The translations under genes were made by a program, and so were the position numbers. Shown piece by piece: positions 53,615-63,928 of a DNA stretch of 64,000 nt (positions are counted from its first letter, which is position 1; each line of letters begins with the position of its first letter). Under the pieces are notes generated by a model. The model was not told the origin of the DNA. It saw only the letters and a list, made by a program, of their open reading frames with translations, and made no database searches. The DNA comes from CAYZGU01 sp964478165 (lineage in GTDB: Bacteria; Poribacteria; WGA-4E; JAJDTR01). The stretch lies in the NCBI GenBank assembly GCA_964478165.1, contig CAYZGU010000004.1:87659-151658 (forward strand), given 5' to 3'.

Positions 53615-55081
53615 ATGCCAAAAAGACCGAACGTACTTCTTGTTGTCACCGATCAACAGCGTTATGACACGCTCCACTGCGGCGGAGAGGAGGCAATCGA
53701 AACGCCGCACATCGATTGGCTTTCGGAGCGCGGTGTCCGTTTCACTCACGCATTTTGTGCGGCGCCAATCTGTTCGCCGGCCAGAGCCTCCCTGTTGTCG
53801 GGATTGTATCCGCATCAGCACGGTATGGTCGCCAACCATCAACCCCGTCCCGGTCCCGATCAAATGCATCTCAGTCCGGATGTCAAGCTAATCGCCGATT
53901 ACCTCAAACCGGAGGGCTATACCTGCGGTTACACCGGAAAATGGCACCTTGGTACCGGCAGTGACCGGCGGGGGTTTGGCGAGTATGTTGGCAGTCACTT
54001 CGATTTCGATACGGATACCTCGGAGCAAAACGAGGCGATAATACACGCACGCGCACTCGGGATTGAACTTCCCGGTAGGCGGCAGGGCACAGAACCGAAT
54101 CCGACGACGTTTAACGATAGGACGCGTGTCGGTCCGAGTTTGCTGCACCTCGCGGATCATTCGGCGACACTGATGTGCGATCGCGCCATGTCGTTCATTC
54201 AGGGGCAGCAGCATATCGAGAATCCGTTTATGCTCGTCTATAGCACGCACGAGCCGCATTCCCCATTCGTCTCGCCGCGCCCGTTTGACACGATGTACCA
54301 GCCCGACGACATGCTGATTCCCCCAACATTCACCGACCAATCGTTCCACCCGCACACCAAAATACGTCAGGACAAACAACTCCGAAAGATAAACGAACGG
54401 GCGCTCTCCGAGTCGGAGATGCGGGAGATTGTGGCCGCCTATTATGGCCAAGTGAGTTTCTGTGATCACCTAGTGGGGCGATTAATTGCCGCTCTTATAG
54501 ACACTCATCAACTTGATGACACCCTCGTAATCTTCACTTCCGATCACGGCGAGATGATGGGTAGGCACAACATGCTGTTGAAGGGCGCGGCAGTGTTTGA
54601 CGACTTGGTTCGAATACCGCTCCTCATCGTGCCGCCCGGAGGGCTCGGTTCGGAGGTTGTAGCCTCGGAGCTCGTTTCGCACATCGATCTGATGCCTACC
54701 ATTCTCGACTGGTGCGGCGCGGAAATGCCGACCGGTTTCGATGGGAACTCTCTGCGTCCGCAAATTGAGGCAGCGCGCGACTCGAATGGGGTTGATTACC
54801 CGCGCACGGGTGTGGTCTCCGAGTTTCACTCCTGCAACTGGACAGATCCGATTGGTCCGCTGCGCATGTGGCGCACCGAGGATTGGAAATATGTCGAGTC
54901 GTATTACGGAGATCACGAGCTTTATCACCTTGTCGATGACCCGTACGAGTGCCGCAATCTGCTTGACGATCCCGCGGCAGCCGATGTACTGGAATCGTTG
55001 AGGGGTGGTCTGCACGACTGGTGCGATCGCACCGGGGATACGTGGCCTGATGTCGTCATCCCGCCGAAGAAACCAGAGTAG
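53615..55081 (+). CDS. Type I sulfatase (formylglycine-type)
   Basis: The 488-residue protein starts NVLLVVTDQQRYDTLHCGG, with the calcium-binding Asp of sulfatases. The active-site motif is CSPARASLLSGL with Cys 53, which an anaerobic or aerobic formylglycine generator must oxidise. The later motifs GYTCGYTGKWHLG and FTSDHGEMMGRHNMLLKG (Asp, His and Lys of the active site) are intact. It would remove sulfate esters from sugars or steroids. The GC content looks high relative to the neighbours. No signal peptide is evident. The sulfate released could be handled by a SulP- or TauE-type permease. Confidence 0.93.
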   Translation: MPKRPNVLLVVTDQQRYDTLHCGGEEAIETPHIDWLSERGVRFTHAFCAAPICSPARASLLSGLYPHQHGMVANHQPRPGPDQMHLSPDVKLIADYLKPEGYTCGYTGKWHLGTGSDRRGFGEYVGSHFDFDTDTSEQNEAIIHARALGIELPGRRQGTEPNPTTFNDRTRVGPSLLHLADHSATLMCDRAMSFIQGQQHIENPFMLVYSTHEPHSPFVSPRPFDTMYQPDDMLIPPTFTDQSFHPHTKIRQDKQLRKINERALSESEMREIVAAYYGQVSFCDHLVGRLIAALIDTHQLDDTLVIFTSDHGEMMGRHNMLLKGAAVFDDLVRIPLLIVPPGGLGSEVVASELVSHIDLMPTILDWCGAEMPTGFDGNSLRPQIEAARDSNGVDYPRTGVVSEFHSCNWTDPIGPLRMWRTEDWKYVESYYGDHELYHLVDDPYECRNLLDDPAAADVLESLRGGLHDWCDRTGDTWPDVVIPPKKPE

Positions 55082-56153
55082 TAGCCATACTCCACATGCC
55101 GTAACCTTGTGTGCTCTTCGGTATGGCGCCAGGAGTTCTATAGTTCAACCGATGGAATAATAGGACCAAATGAGCGATAAGCGAGTACGATAGAGATCTT
55201 GAAGGTTTATTATAAACAACACCTAAACCCCGTGTGCCCAAGCCCCAGAGGGAATCAAACGAGTGGATAACGAGTGCTAAAGGAAGCCCACAGGTAAGTA
55301 GGAGGCAGCAATACAAACATGAGAAATCTTCCTACGAATGACTAAAATGGATTTACCACCGACTGTGCAAACAGGTTCTTATCCTCAGTTCGATTTACCG
55401 GATTTTATCGATTGAAACTGGAAGGTTTCCTTTGGCATGGTTGAGTCTTGATATTTTCGTGCTAGATTAAGGCAATATCTCATGCTGTGGGATTGTGGAG
55501 GTGTGTTAAGAATCCTGTGTCAATGCCTATGTTGAAGAGATGCTCCACGGCTCGCCTTTCTGAATGGGAGATAGGATGTTTGGGAAGTATTGTAATCAAT
55601 GATCTCTCCGCTACCTGGGTGGATAATGTGGAATGGTCCGTGTTCCACTCGCCTTGCTGTTGGCATTTCAATTACTGAGCGGAGTGATGCTCGGTGGGAA
55701 AAAACCTGTTCTTCGCTTTGAGTTATATTGTTCGAGTTGTTGAAAAATTCACCGGATTTTCTAATTCTACCAGGTTAGTGAGTGCTGCGGACTTTAGATT
55801 TTGCATTGAGGGTGCTCCGACGGTGAGACAGGTCGAGTAATTGGAACCGTAGTGGTGTTCAGATGTCGCTTGAGATGACATCTTCTCAAAATCACCTTTG
55901 GATGACAGTACCTTATCAGAGATTAGTTCGATATGTTGCCAGATGTATTGATTTTACCCAGGGGCGCCAAGGTTCAGCCGATTTTGAAGTAGCATTAGCG
56001 TTCTTACACCAGGCCACTCGAGGGGTCCGGCATTAGTAGGGTTCAAGAATGAACCGATGCCCACGTGGTATGCTGAATGGAAGATGTCAAGTCTGTGTTC
56101 GATGTCATACGCCTGCATTCGTAATTCGCTATAACGAATCGATGGCTGTTGCC
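55082..56153. other. Intergenic region without recognisable gene
   Basis: A spacer of about 1.07 kb. A 63-codon frame at 55487-55678 is open but has no ribosome site and no family features. The kelch gene's 3' end is at 56154, so any termination of that gene would be in this region. Confidence 0.4.
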
Positions 56154-57185
56154 TTAGGCCTCAATCGTACCGATCATGAATGCGTCGCTTGTATTGCTTG
56201 TGGCTGGATCAGACGTCTCGCCACCAGCGGCGTAGATGGTGTTTCCGAGGATCGTACAGCAGAGGTCATTGAGGCCGACGGGCGTGCGTTCCGGCATCAT
56301 GCGATAGCTATTGTTCGCGATGTCATAAACGAAGACTAGGTTCGAATAGGCTCCAATAAGGCGTTGGCGCCAGGTTCCGGGGTTAAGAACATGATTGGTT
56401 TGATAGGGAACATTCACTCCGCTGAGCTCGAGTGTGACGCTGCCTCCCAACAGAATAACCTTACCGTTATAGGCTGCTGCGCACCAGCCAGATGCAATCC
56501 CTGGAATGTCAGAAATCCGTGACCAGGTGTCTGTGGAGAAGTCATAGTGCCACGCCATTCCATGCCGTGTTAGATGTCGTTTGTTCTCCGCAGTCCAACA
56601 CTCATAGCCGCCAAAAACGTAAACCGAAGTCCCGATGCTAGCGAAGGCGGAGCCGACAAGTGATGTAAAAGGGAGTTTGCCTTTGTTTTGCCAGCCTACG
56701 CTGAGGTTGTCGAGATCGAGGATCTCATAGTTGGTAAGGTGTTGGCTCGCGAAAGCGCCCCCCTGTGATTGCTCCCAGGCCCCTCCTCCGAAGGCGAGAA
56801 TTTTGTTGCCACAAATGCCGATGGAGGGAATGGCGCGTGGCGCGTTCAGATTAGGTAACTGTGTCCAGTGGAATTGGCTGTTTCGGCGTCGCAGCCACCA
56901 AGTATCGGACAAGCTCTGCGCGCTACCGTCAGTGGTTTTGCGGCCTCCCAAAATCAACAGCCCATCTTCCAAGGTGGCCCCACTGGTGTAGCAGCGGCCC
57001 AGCGGTAGGTTGGGTTCGACTGGAAACCAGTCCTCGCTTATAGTATTCCAACACCATGAAAGTTCCGTTTCGCGCCACGGATGGGTCATGCCTGCAACAT
57101 AAACCGGGGTGCCGTCAACAATTCCCATGCCACCTCCCTTAACAAAGGTGGGTAGTCCGGTGCCCTGTTTCCATGTTATTTTCAT
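56154..57185 (-). CDS. Kelch-repeat beta-propeller protein
   Basis: A 343-residue protein on the minus strand with GGAGGAAT before the ATG. Kelch-type blades are visible as double-Gly plus Tyr/Trp patterns: GATLEDGLLILGGRKTTDG, ICGNKILAFGGGAWEQ, ASIGTSVYVFGGYECW, AAYNGKVILLGGSV and ILGNTIYAAGGET. Bacterial relatives include N-acetylneuraminate epimerase (NanM) and galactose-oxidase-like proteins. No signal peptide is present and no catalytic residues could be assigned. A sialic-acid or other sugar role fits the sialidase-like gene at 28.8 kb but is only a suggestion. Confidence 0.8.
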   Translation of the reverse strand: MKITWKQGTGLPTFVKGGGMGIVDGTPVYVAGMTHPWRETELSWCWNTISEDWFPVEPNLPLGRCYTSGATLEDGLLILGGRKTTDGSAQSLSDTWWLRRRNSQFHWTQLPNLNAPRAIPSIGICGNKILAFGGGAWEQSQGGAFASQHLTNYEILDLDNLSVGWQNKGKLPFTSLVGSAFASIGTSVYVFGGYECWTAENKRHLTRHGMAWHYDFSTDTWSRISDIPGIASGWCAAAYNGKVILLGGSVTLELSGVNVPYQTNHVLNPGTWRQRLIGAYSNLVFVYDIANNSYRMMPERTPVGLNDLCCTILGNTIYAAGGETSDPATSNTSDAFMIGTIEA

Positions 57186-57544
57186 GCGATTCCTCCATTG
57201 TGTGTGGCAAAGGGTATGGGTGTTGTCAGGCGAACGACGGGACGTCTCTTTAACAGGATTGGTTGAAGATCTCTCCAGGTGGTCGCCTGCCTATGGTGTC
57301 AAGTGGGTGAAATCGTGTGAGCAACAGTCCAGAGAAGTGGCGATTGGAAATTCTCTGCAATTCTAATCCAGTCGGGTGATTTTCCGGCGTCTTTTTCTCA
57401 AGTGCTATCGGCGCGATTGAGGAAGTCATCCGAAGGAAGGTGTCGTCTAGTTGTCCAAATGTAGCACGCTTTAGAAGGTTGCTGTTGTATTTCTGATCGG
57501 TCCAGTTTGTCTCCTTAATCCCTATTTCCATCCTCTTTAGTTAT
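57186..57544. other. Intergenic region without recognisable gene
   Basis: A spacer of 359 bases between two genes on the minus strand. A 93-codon minus-strand frame at 57250-57531 is open but resembles no family. No palindromic terminator was found. Confidence 0.4.
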
Positions 57545-60250
57545 TTAGGCGTAGGTTACGGTGACTTCTGATACTCGTGGCGAACTCAGGCTGTTGAACG
57601 CGCCCAATGCCAGACGATATTGAATCCAGCCCCCTCGGAGCGCCGTGGTTGGTAAGCGCTCTGAGGAGGCTCGCCCTTCTCCATTTTTTGGGACGCTCAT
57701 CCAGGGTGTCGTCTCCAGTGCCTCACGATTCGGGGCGTGCCGTAATTCGGTTTTTACCCAAGTCTTGGGTGGAATCTGTCCCTCCCACTGGACCGAGAGC
57801 GGTCGGCTCCCAGGTGGGAGTTGAAATGCTTCCGAGATGTAGTACTCTTCGTGTCCTCGGTCCACAATGTTTCCCGGATCAACACAGATCATACCGTGGG
57901 GCCCGGCGGTCGGTAATCGGGTCTGTCGGTTTTCGGAGAACCCATCGGGACCGTTCCACCAGACGGCGGACCAGCCTACATGATCCCCCTCGACCTTGTG
58001 GTTGGCAATAGCCAAATCGATCCAACCATTTGCGTTGAAGTCGGCCGCAATGCATCCAGAAGCTGAGTGTGTGAACAAACGAGTGAAGTCAGTTGCTGAG
58101 AAGCCTCGCTCCGGACGGTTCCAGTATATGTATGACTCAATGTCGCGTGTTCGACTGTTGCGATAGCAGGGTACAAATAAATCAAGCAGCCCATCGTTGT
58201 CGAAGTCGGCCACTGCGATTGATAGCACGTCATTGGCGGGGAGTAGCGTGCGGCGGCTCTCGCAGAGTCCGTCTGGTCCGTTCCAGTATATGTAGAGGAA
58301 ACTGTCGTCCGGCGCATCCACGGAGGGCGGACCGCCACCCACTAGTAGGTCGAGATAGCCGTTACCGGTCAGATCCGCTGCCCTGGCGCAGACTCCCTTC
58401 CAGATTGAGAGGCATTGTGAGCGTTTCATGCTAAACCCTTCTGGTCCCCCCCAGAGGATAAAACTACGATCGCCGCGGCTCTGTGGGACTACCAGATCGA
58501 GCCAACCATTGTTATTCAAATCGGCCAGGTAAATCCAGAGGGGACCAGCACAATGGGTATCTTCACATGTCATGAGAATCCGTTCCGGATGATCGGTGTC
58601 AAATCCATCGGCGGTTCCGTGAAAAATCAGGATTTCTGGGCTGGTGTGTCCCGCGAAGACCAGGTCCAGATAGCCATCTCGATTAAGGTCTGCACAGCAG
58701 CCGCCGTGGGCGAGCCTGGTAGGTAGTCGCCACGTGGGTTCGTCTGAAAATCCATGCGGACCATTTAGGTATACGTATGACCCGGGATCGCGTGACGGAG
58801 TGTTGTGCGATGAGTTCACCAGAACTATATCGACGTGTCCATTGTCATTGAAATCACAGCAGAGGGCACCAATTGCGCCCCATCCCGGCAGGTCTTGGCG
58901 TCGATCTGGACTGTAACCGTTGGCTGTGCCAAAGTAGATGGAGACATCCACTGCTTCGGTTTTGTTACGGGCGCGCGTGTTCACGAATACGATTTCAGGC
59001 AGATTCCCGTGCGACGAATGTGCAAGGAACACGCGTCGCGCGTCGTGGCTCTTAAGACGAATTGGATGCTTAAAATTAGCTTCTGCTCCTCCGTGGTAGA
59101 TCAGTCCTTCATGGGTGAACCAGTCCGGCGTGTGGCCCTGGCAAAGAATAACCTCGTCGCAGCCATCTCCATCAAGATCTCCGAGCACCACGTCGCAGGC
59201 TCGGTAGCTTTTGAGCGGAATCTTGTTCTCTTCGTTGTAACCTTGATCGTTACCCCAGTATATCCACGAGCTTTCAGCTTCGTCTCGGGGCTCACGGCAG
59301 GCGAAAACTAGGTCCAGCATATCGTTGCCATTGATGTCTCCTTGAGCTACAGCCAGTGCTTGTTCGCACTTGAAAATTGTACTGGTTCCGAAAGATCTGT
59401 CGGGATATACTGGTACCAATTCCGTGCGATTGTTTCGGGCGACGAAGATGTGAGGGAGCTCGTTTAGATGGACAAACTGCACCAGCGGTTTTGCGTCCTG
59501 GATGTATTCGGCTGTGCTGCGGTCGGCTGCAGTAATTCCATCACTTTCTTCCCCATCTAGTTCAACAGGAACAGGGCTATAGGAGCCTGCGTTGATACCT
59601 TTGGAGGAGCCCCAGTGGATCAGAACGCTACCGTCTGAGTGACGCACAACCAGGTCACTGTAGCCATCACCGTCCAAATCACAAGCGCCTAGCTGTTCAC
59701 CGTAGATCTTCGTGTCGGTATAACGCTTGGGTTCAAATCCAAGATCTGTTTGATAGAAAAGACGTACCTGGTTCTCGGTTAGAAAGGCAAGATCAGGTCG
59801 ACCATCGCCGTTAAAATCACCGTCGGCTACTGAGGTGCAGCGAGGCGCCGGTAGACGCTGATGGGCACGCTCGCTCCAGCCTTCAGGAGAGCCGTAATAG
59901 ATGAAGGCGTTCATGTAGGGACCGATACCGTTGTTCCAGTTGCCCAGGACTAAATCGTCGTAGCCGTTGCCGTTAAGGTCAAGAACGGCTCCCGACCAGG
60001 CGCCGTCTCCGGGTAGTTCCAAGTAGTCGGCAGTGCCTAATGGATCGCGATACACGCCTATGGGCGCCATTTCTAGGTGGGATTGACTATTACTGAAAAC
60101 CAGGTCGAAATATCCGTTTCGGTTTAAGTCGAATTGGTGGATGCGTTGGAGTATACCAGCTCGCGAAACGTAGAGATTGTGTCCAGCGTTACCGAAGCGA
60201 CCGCGCCTAAAATCATCAAAACCGCGAGTTGTCCATGTTCCACTACTCAT
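57545..60250 (-). CDS. Large FG-GAP/VCBS repeat protein without signal peptide
   Basis: A 901-residue protein on the minus strand. At least ten repeats with the calcium-loop core D-x-[DN]-x-[DN]-G occur, for example DLNRNGYFDLVF, DLNGNGYDDLVL, DFNGDGRPDLAF, DLDGDGYSDLVV, DINGNDMLDLVF, DLDGDGCDEVIL, DFNDNGHVDIVL, DLNRDGYLDLVF, DLNNNGWLDLVV and DLTGNGYLDLLV. Each is followed by a Tyr-Trp-Gly type strand (IYWNGPDG, YHGGAEA). The N-terminus (SSGTWTTRGFDDFRR) has no signal peptide or membrane segment. A C-terminal jelly-roll-like domain (about 790-901) closes it. Compared with the two ASPIC-type proteins it has no ASPIC domain. Function is unknown. Confidence 0.85.
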   Translation of the reverse strand: MSSGTWTTRGFDDFRRGRFGNAGHNLYVSRAGILQRIHQFDLNRNGYFDLVFSNSQSHLEMAPIGVYRDPLGTADYLELPGDGAWSGAVLDLNGNGYDDLVLGNWNNGIGPYMNAFIYYGSPEGWSERAHQRLPAPRCTSVADGDFNGDGRPDLAFLTENQVRLFYQTDLGFEPKRYTDTKIYGEQLGACDLDGDGYSDLVVRHSDGSVLIHWGSSKGINAGSYSPVPVELDGEESDGITAADRSTAEYIQDAKPLVQFVHLNELPHIFVARNNRTELVPVYPDRSFGTSTIFKCEQALAVAQGDINGNDMLDLVFACREPRDEAESSWIYWGNDQGYNEENKIPLKSYRACDVVLGDLDGDGCDEVILCQGHTPDWFTHEGLIYHGGAEANFKHPIRLKSHDARRVFLAHSSHGNLPEIVFVNTRARNKTEAVDVSIYFGTANGYSPDRRQDLPGWGAIGALCCDFNDNGHVDIVLVNSSHNTPSRDPGSYVYLNGPHGFSDEPTWRLPTRLAHGGCCADLNRDGYLDLVFAGHTSPEILIFHGTADGFDTDHPERILMTCEDTHCAGPLWIYLADLNNNGWLDLVVPQSRGDRSFILWGGPEGFSMKRSQCLSIWKGVCARAADLTGNGYLDLLVGGGPPSVDAPDDSFLYIYWNGPDGLCESRRTLLPANDVLSIAVADFDNDGLLDLFVPCYRNSRTRDIESYIYWNRPERGFSATDFTRLFTHSASGCIAADFNANGWIDLAIANHKVEGDHVGWSAVWWNGPDGFSENRQTRLPTAGPHGMICVDPGNIVDRGHEEYYISEAFQLPPGSRPLSVQWEGQIPPKTWVKTELRHAPNREALETTPWMSVPKNGEGRASSERLPTTALRGGWIQYRLALGAFNSLSSPRVSEVTVTYA

Positions 60251-60950
60251 GTACGATTCTCCAAGTTTCTTAAGATAGCGGTGAATTGATGGTCCAACTA
60301 CCTATGTGGAAGGGAAGGACCAAATTAAGGTTGTATTTCTTGAGAGGTTTTTGACTAAAGCCTATAACGAGAAAGGCTTAATTGAGTTTGCCTCTCACCC
60401 ACTCCTGACCAAGGCGCAGGAAACCTGATGCCGTGCTTGGACGAAAACCGGTAATGCTTCGTAGATTCCCAGTCTTGCCTTTTAAGTCCGACGCGTATAG
60501 CTTAGTCTTTGGTGTCCGGCACATGGGCGAACTGAGCATTCATCAACAACCAAGTAGTCAACGCCATGCGTTTCATGCGTTGCTATTTTCCTCGTCAAGT
60601 CTGGGGGAGTGGTTTTGCCCAAGAATGCGATTCTGTCTTGTGTTCTAGAAGGTTCATAGGGAAACTGTATAATGGCCATCAGATGCTGAACTGGACACGA
60701 AAATTATACCAAGTTATCATCTTGAAATCCACAAAAATCTGTGCATTATCGGTGTACACGGTTTTCCCGATGCAAATCGAAATTGGGGCAAATGCTTGTT
60801 GTACATGTTTCCTTTCGGTGATATAGTTTAAGATGCTAGATGCACCTGCGAGCCATGAAGATGAATCCCCCCTGATGGCATCAAATGAGCCAAGATTAAT
60901 CGGAATTCCTGATTTTCTTAATCTTTGAACAGTGGAGTGATGGGCAAACA
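60251..60950. other. Intergenic region with possible coding relics
   Basis: A 700-base spacer. Minus-strand frames here (60482-60679 and 60679-60951) contain protein-like phrases (THGVDYLVVDECSVRPCAG, and RGDSSSWLAGASS) but no whole gene. I cannot assign a family. Confidence 0.35.
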
Positions 60951-62105
60951 ATGATAAAATGTAGAAGTCATCTGAGGAAACGTAAGAACAATTCTACGGA
61001 CGCGATGGGAATCGCAGGTCCCCGTCAGGCTACGCCTGACGACCGTGATGCAATTTTTTTAACGGCGAATCGTGTGATGCGCACCGAGGTTGGTAAACCG
61101 CCAACGATTGCCCGGGATTGGTCGCACGTCTACGATTACGCCAATATTGAGAATGTCATGATTGTAACGGCGGGTGAATTGGTTGTGAGTATGGCGGGCA
61201 TTTGGACGAATGACATTCAACTTGGCTCTGTCGATTTGAGGGTTGGTGGGATTAACTGCGTCGCAACATTGCCTGAATTCCGGAGGAAGAACCTCGCTTC
61301 ACGGACTATGCGGGCTGCGCATCATCACATGGAGGACCTCGGGTGTGAGGTAGGTCTGTTGGCTACAAATATTACGAATTGGTATCGTCGTCTGGGATGG
61401 GAACGCGCAGGAAGTAGCTGCACTTACCATTTTGACCGTTCGAATATTGTGCTATTGCCCCGACTGCCGAACGATGTGCAAATCGATTGTGCGGGAGAAG
61501 AAGCCATTGAGGATCTCATACGATTGCATCATGCTGAACACCTGGGCGGAATTCGAAACGTTACCGTTTTCCGTCAGATATTTAGCGCCCGTGCCAGCAA
61601 CCCCATCATCGTTGCAAGAAGTGGCGGCCGGGCCGTGGCTTATCTTCTGGTCAAAGGTGAGGCTGTGATTGAATGGGGTGGTCCTGCTGACATTTTGGGT
61701 GGACTAATCAGGGCGTGGTTCGAGAGTATTGATGATCGGCGCATGAGCACCTCAGCACGCGATATAGCAGGCAAACGAATTTTAGAGGATCGACTTACAG
61801 TTGTTGCTCCGCGAAGTGGGCATGCCCTAGTAGATAGGTTAGATATGCTGAGAATTCCCTGTTTTTCCGACTATCTTGGAATGATGTATCTAATAAATCC
61901 TCGGCGTGTGCTCGATGCTTTCGGCTACAGCGACGTCTCGCTGGTGTCGGAGGGCCCTAACTTCACCGTAAATCACGATCGGGACGAGGTTACGTTGTCT
62001 AGATCCCAATTGACCAAACTTTTCTTTGGTCCCGAGCGGGTCGTGAGTTTTGGCAGCTCAATCTTTCCGCTCCCGTTCTGGCAGTGGCACTTAGAGCGTG
62101 TGTAA
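60951..62105 (+). CDS. GNAT-family acetyltransferase (Eis-like layout)
   Basis: A 384-residue protein. The N-terminal GNAT domain has GINCVATLPEFRRKNLASRTM, the acetyl-CoA loop with the R-R-x-x-L-A-x-R pattern, and the helix DLGCEVGLLATNITNWYRRLGWERAG (the C-terminal YxxxGW motif). A second acyltransferase-like part follows (about 180-290: DLIRLHHAEHLG, NPIIVARSGGRAVAYLLVKG), then a C-terminal segment. The length and two-part layout recall Eis-type acetyltransferases. A start at 61005 is possible; the first 18 residues are basic and non-conserved. It stands apart from its neighbours, so its substrate is unknown. Confidence 0.78.
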   Translation: MIKCRSHLRKRKNNSTDAMGIAGPRQATPDDRDAIFLTANRVMRTEVGKPPTIARDWSHVYDYANIENVMIVTAGELVVSMAGIWTNDIQLGSVDLRVGGINCVATLPEFRRKNLASRTMRAAHHHMEDLGCEVGLLATNITNWYRRLGWERAGSSCTYHFDRSNIVLLPRLPNDVQIDCAGEEAIEDLIRLHHAEHLGGIRNVTVFRQIFSARASNPIIVARSGGRAVAYLLVKGEAVIEWGGPADILGGLIRAWFESIDDRRMSTSARDIAGKRILEDRLTVVAPRSGHALVDRLDMLRIPCFSDYLGMMYLINPRRVLDAFGYSDVSLVSEGPNFTVNHDRDEVTLSRSQLTKLFFGPERVVSFGSSIFPLPFWQWHLERV

Positions 62106-62336
62106 TTAGCTTCATTCCCGGAGATATCAGCTATCTTCCATTGCCCTCGTTTGGGACACATTTGATGTACAGTAGATTCGCGGTCAGTACTTAATGGCAG
62201 AGCCACTGGGCCTGTTTCTTTAATGAACTGGATCTTCGATTGCTTTCGGTGTTAATGGCTTAGACGAAGTTTCTAGTTGCGCTTTCACTGTGTTCTGTCC
62301 TAGTTTAGTTCGTTGAAAGTGACAGGCGGTAACTAT

Positions 62337-63440
62337 CTAGATGGGTTCTTTGATAGATGGTTTGCTCATTTCGAGCATCCGTTCGATGGGAGTCCGCGCC
62401 CGTTCAATCACGTCAGGAGCGGGAGACACTTCAAACCTTCTCAAATCCTCTCCCGCATCTAAAGCCTCAAGAATCTTGAGAACTTTCTGTAGACTTACTT
62501 TTGCCATATGTGAGCAACGGACAGAGCAGGCAGTCCAAAAACGCACAGAAGGGAATTCTTGAGCTAGGTTGGAAGTCAACTCGCATTCCGATGCGACGAA
62601 GGCACGCGACAACCGGTTTTCCGCGACTCGTTTGGCGATGTCTGTCATAATCTGACTTGTGCTTCCATAAAAATCAGCTTCGCGGAGGACCTCGCGTCTG
62701 CATTCCCAATGGGCATATACCAGTCGGTCCGAGTGCGATTTTGGGATTTCAAAAGACTGTCGAATTGAAAGGAGATCTGTAAGAGTGAATTCCTCATGAA
62801 CCTCACAGACCGTGCCTTTTTGCTGATTCTCTTTCCCTGGATAAATCACGGTTTTCTCGTTAGCGAGCTCGTCTTCTAAGTTCTGAGCGAAGAAAATATC
62901 GGGTACGAAGATAATCTGATTTCCGGGCATCTCCCGTGCTATCTTTGCCGCATTCGCGGATGTGCAACAGACATCAGATTCTGCCTTTGCATCCGCGTAA
63001 CTATTAATATAGATCATTACTGGGATTCCGGGATAAAGGGCCTTGAGCTTCTTCACATCTTCCGAATCAAAATTATCTGCTAGAGAACAGCCAGCCGTCT
63101 TATCTGCCACAAGTACGGTCTTTGAAGGATTTAGGATCTTAGCCGTTTCCGCCATGAACGGAACGCCATTAAAGATGATGTAATGTGCATCGGTTTCAGC
63201 GGCGTGCATGCTTAAGCCAAGAGAGTCACCCTGTTCTTTTCTCGTCGAAAGGCCAAATACTAACGGTTCCATGTAGTTATGGCCGAGCATAACGACGCGA
63301 TGCTTTTTCTTGAGAGTCAATATTCTGTGCACTGTTTTTGCATGTGCTTCAATATCGACTGGTGTAAGGCTAGGGTGATTTCTCTCATATAGCGCTTCTT
63401 TAATTCGTTCAAAATCAGAATCTGTTGTTCTTGTGCTCAT
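62337..63440 (-). CDS. nadA: Quinolinate synthase
   Basis: The 367-residue protein is a confident NadA: VVMLGHNYMEPLVFG, IFNGVPFMAETAKILNP, DKTAGCSLADNF (first cluster Cys), YINSYADAKAESDVCCTSANA, AHWECRREV (second Cys) and WTACSVRCSHMAKV (third Cys region), which ligate the 4Fe-4S cluster. It condenses iminoaspartate with dihydroxyacetone phosphate to form quinolinate for NAD synthesis in the cytosol. NadB and NadC are not in the window. It is a housekeeping gene on the minus strand and marks the end of the catabolic region. Confidence 0.96.
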   Translation of the reverse strand: MSTRTTDSDFERIKEALYERNHPSLTPVDIEAHAKTVHRILTLKKKHRVVMLGHNYMEPLVFGLSTRKEQGDSLGLSMHAAETDAHYIIFNGVPFMAETAKILNPSKTVLVADKTAGCSLADNFDSEDVKKLKALYPGIPVMIYINSYADAKAESDVCCTSANAAKIAREMPGNQIIFVPDIFFAQNLEDELANEKTVIYPGKENQQKGTVCEVHEEFTLTDLLSIRQSFEIPKSHSDRLVYAHWECRREVLREADFYGSTSQIMTDIAKRVAENRLSRAFVASECELTSNLAQEFPSVRFWTACSVRCSHMAKVSLQKVLKILEALDAGEDLRRFEVSPAPDVIERARTPIERMLEMSKPSIKEPI

Positions 63441-63928
63441 GGATTTCGTTGTTGCCTTTGAGGTTCTACTACGTGGCGGAAGTCCCTAATTCCTAGATGT
63501 ATGGCTCTGCCGTCATCACCCGATTTAGCTGTTTCTCTCGGAGGACAGGTGTCGACGAGAGTTTCTCACAAACGCACTAGAGTTTACATCTATGTCTGCA
63601 TTGTTGTCAAGTTTTGTTTCGAATTCTATTAGGAGCTTTGTCATAAGGGAACTCGGAATATGGAAACAGCTTTCCAAGAAAACCGCTTCAACGCGTGTTG
63701 TTAGGAGATGTGAACGACTTGTGAGAAGCGGTTGAGATGTTGTTTCTGTCTGCTTGACAACCATATATTCTGTTTGATTGCTGAATCGCTCAGGCGTTTC
63801 TTGATGTCGAAACTTCAACCATCCTTGACACGTTTGTTACAATTAAGTGTTGAGATTAACGGATGCCTCCATTCGGTAAAGTTGGAAAAATAGAGTTGAC
63901 AGTTGATGTGGTGAGTGAGTTTAATATG
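63441..63928. other. Intergenic region without recognisable gene
   Basis: A 488-base spacer upstream of nadA. One 97-codon minus-strand frame from a TTG (63525-63818) is not supported. AT-rich stretches could contain the nadA promoter, but no clear pair of boxes was found. Confidence 0.35.

Noticed and set aside
57250..57531. Minus-strand 93-codon frame between the kelch and FG-GAP genes
   Set aside because: No supporting motif or ribosome site; its 3' end overlaps nothing conserved.
63525..63818. Minus-strand 97-codon frame beginning with TTG
   Set aside because: No ribosome site, no family motif, biased composition; treated as chance.
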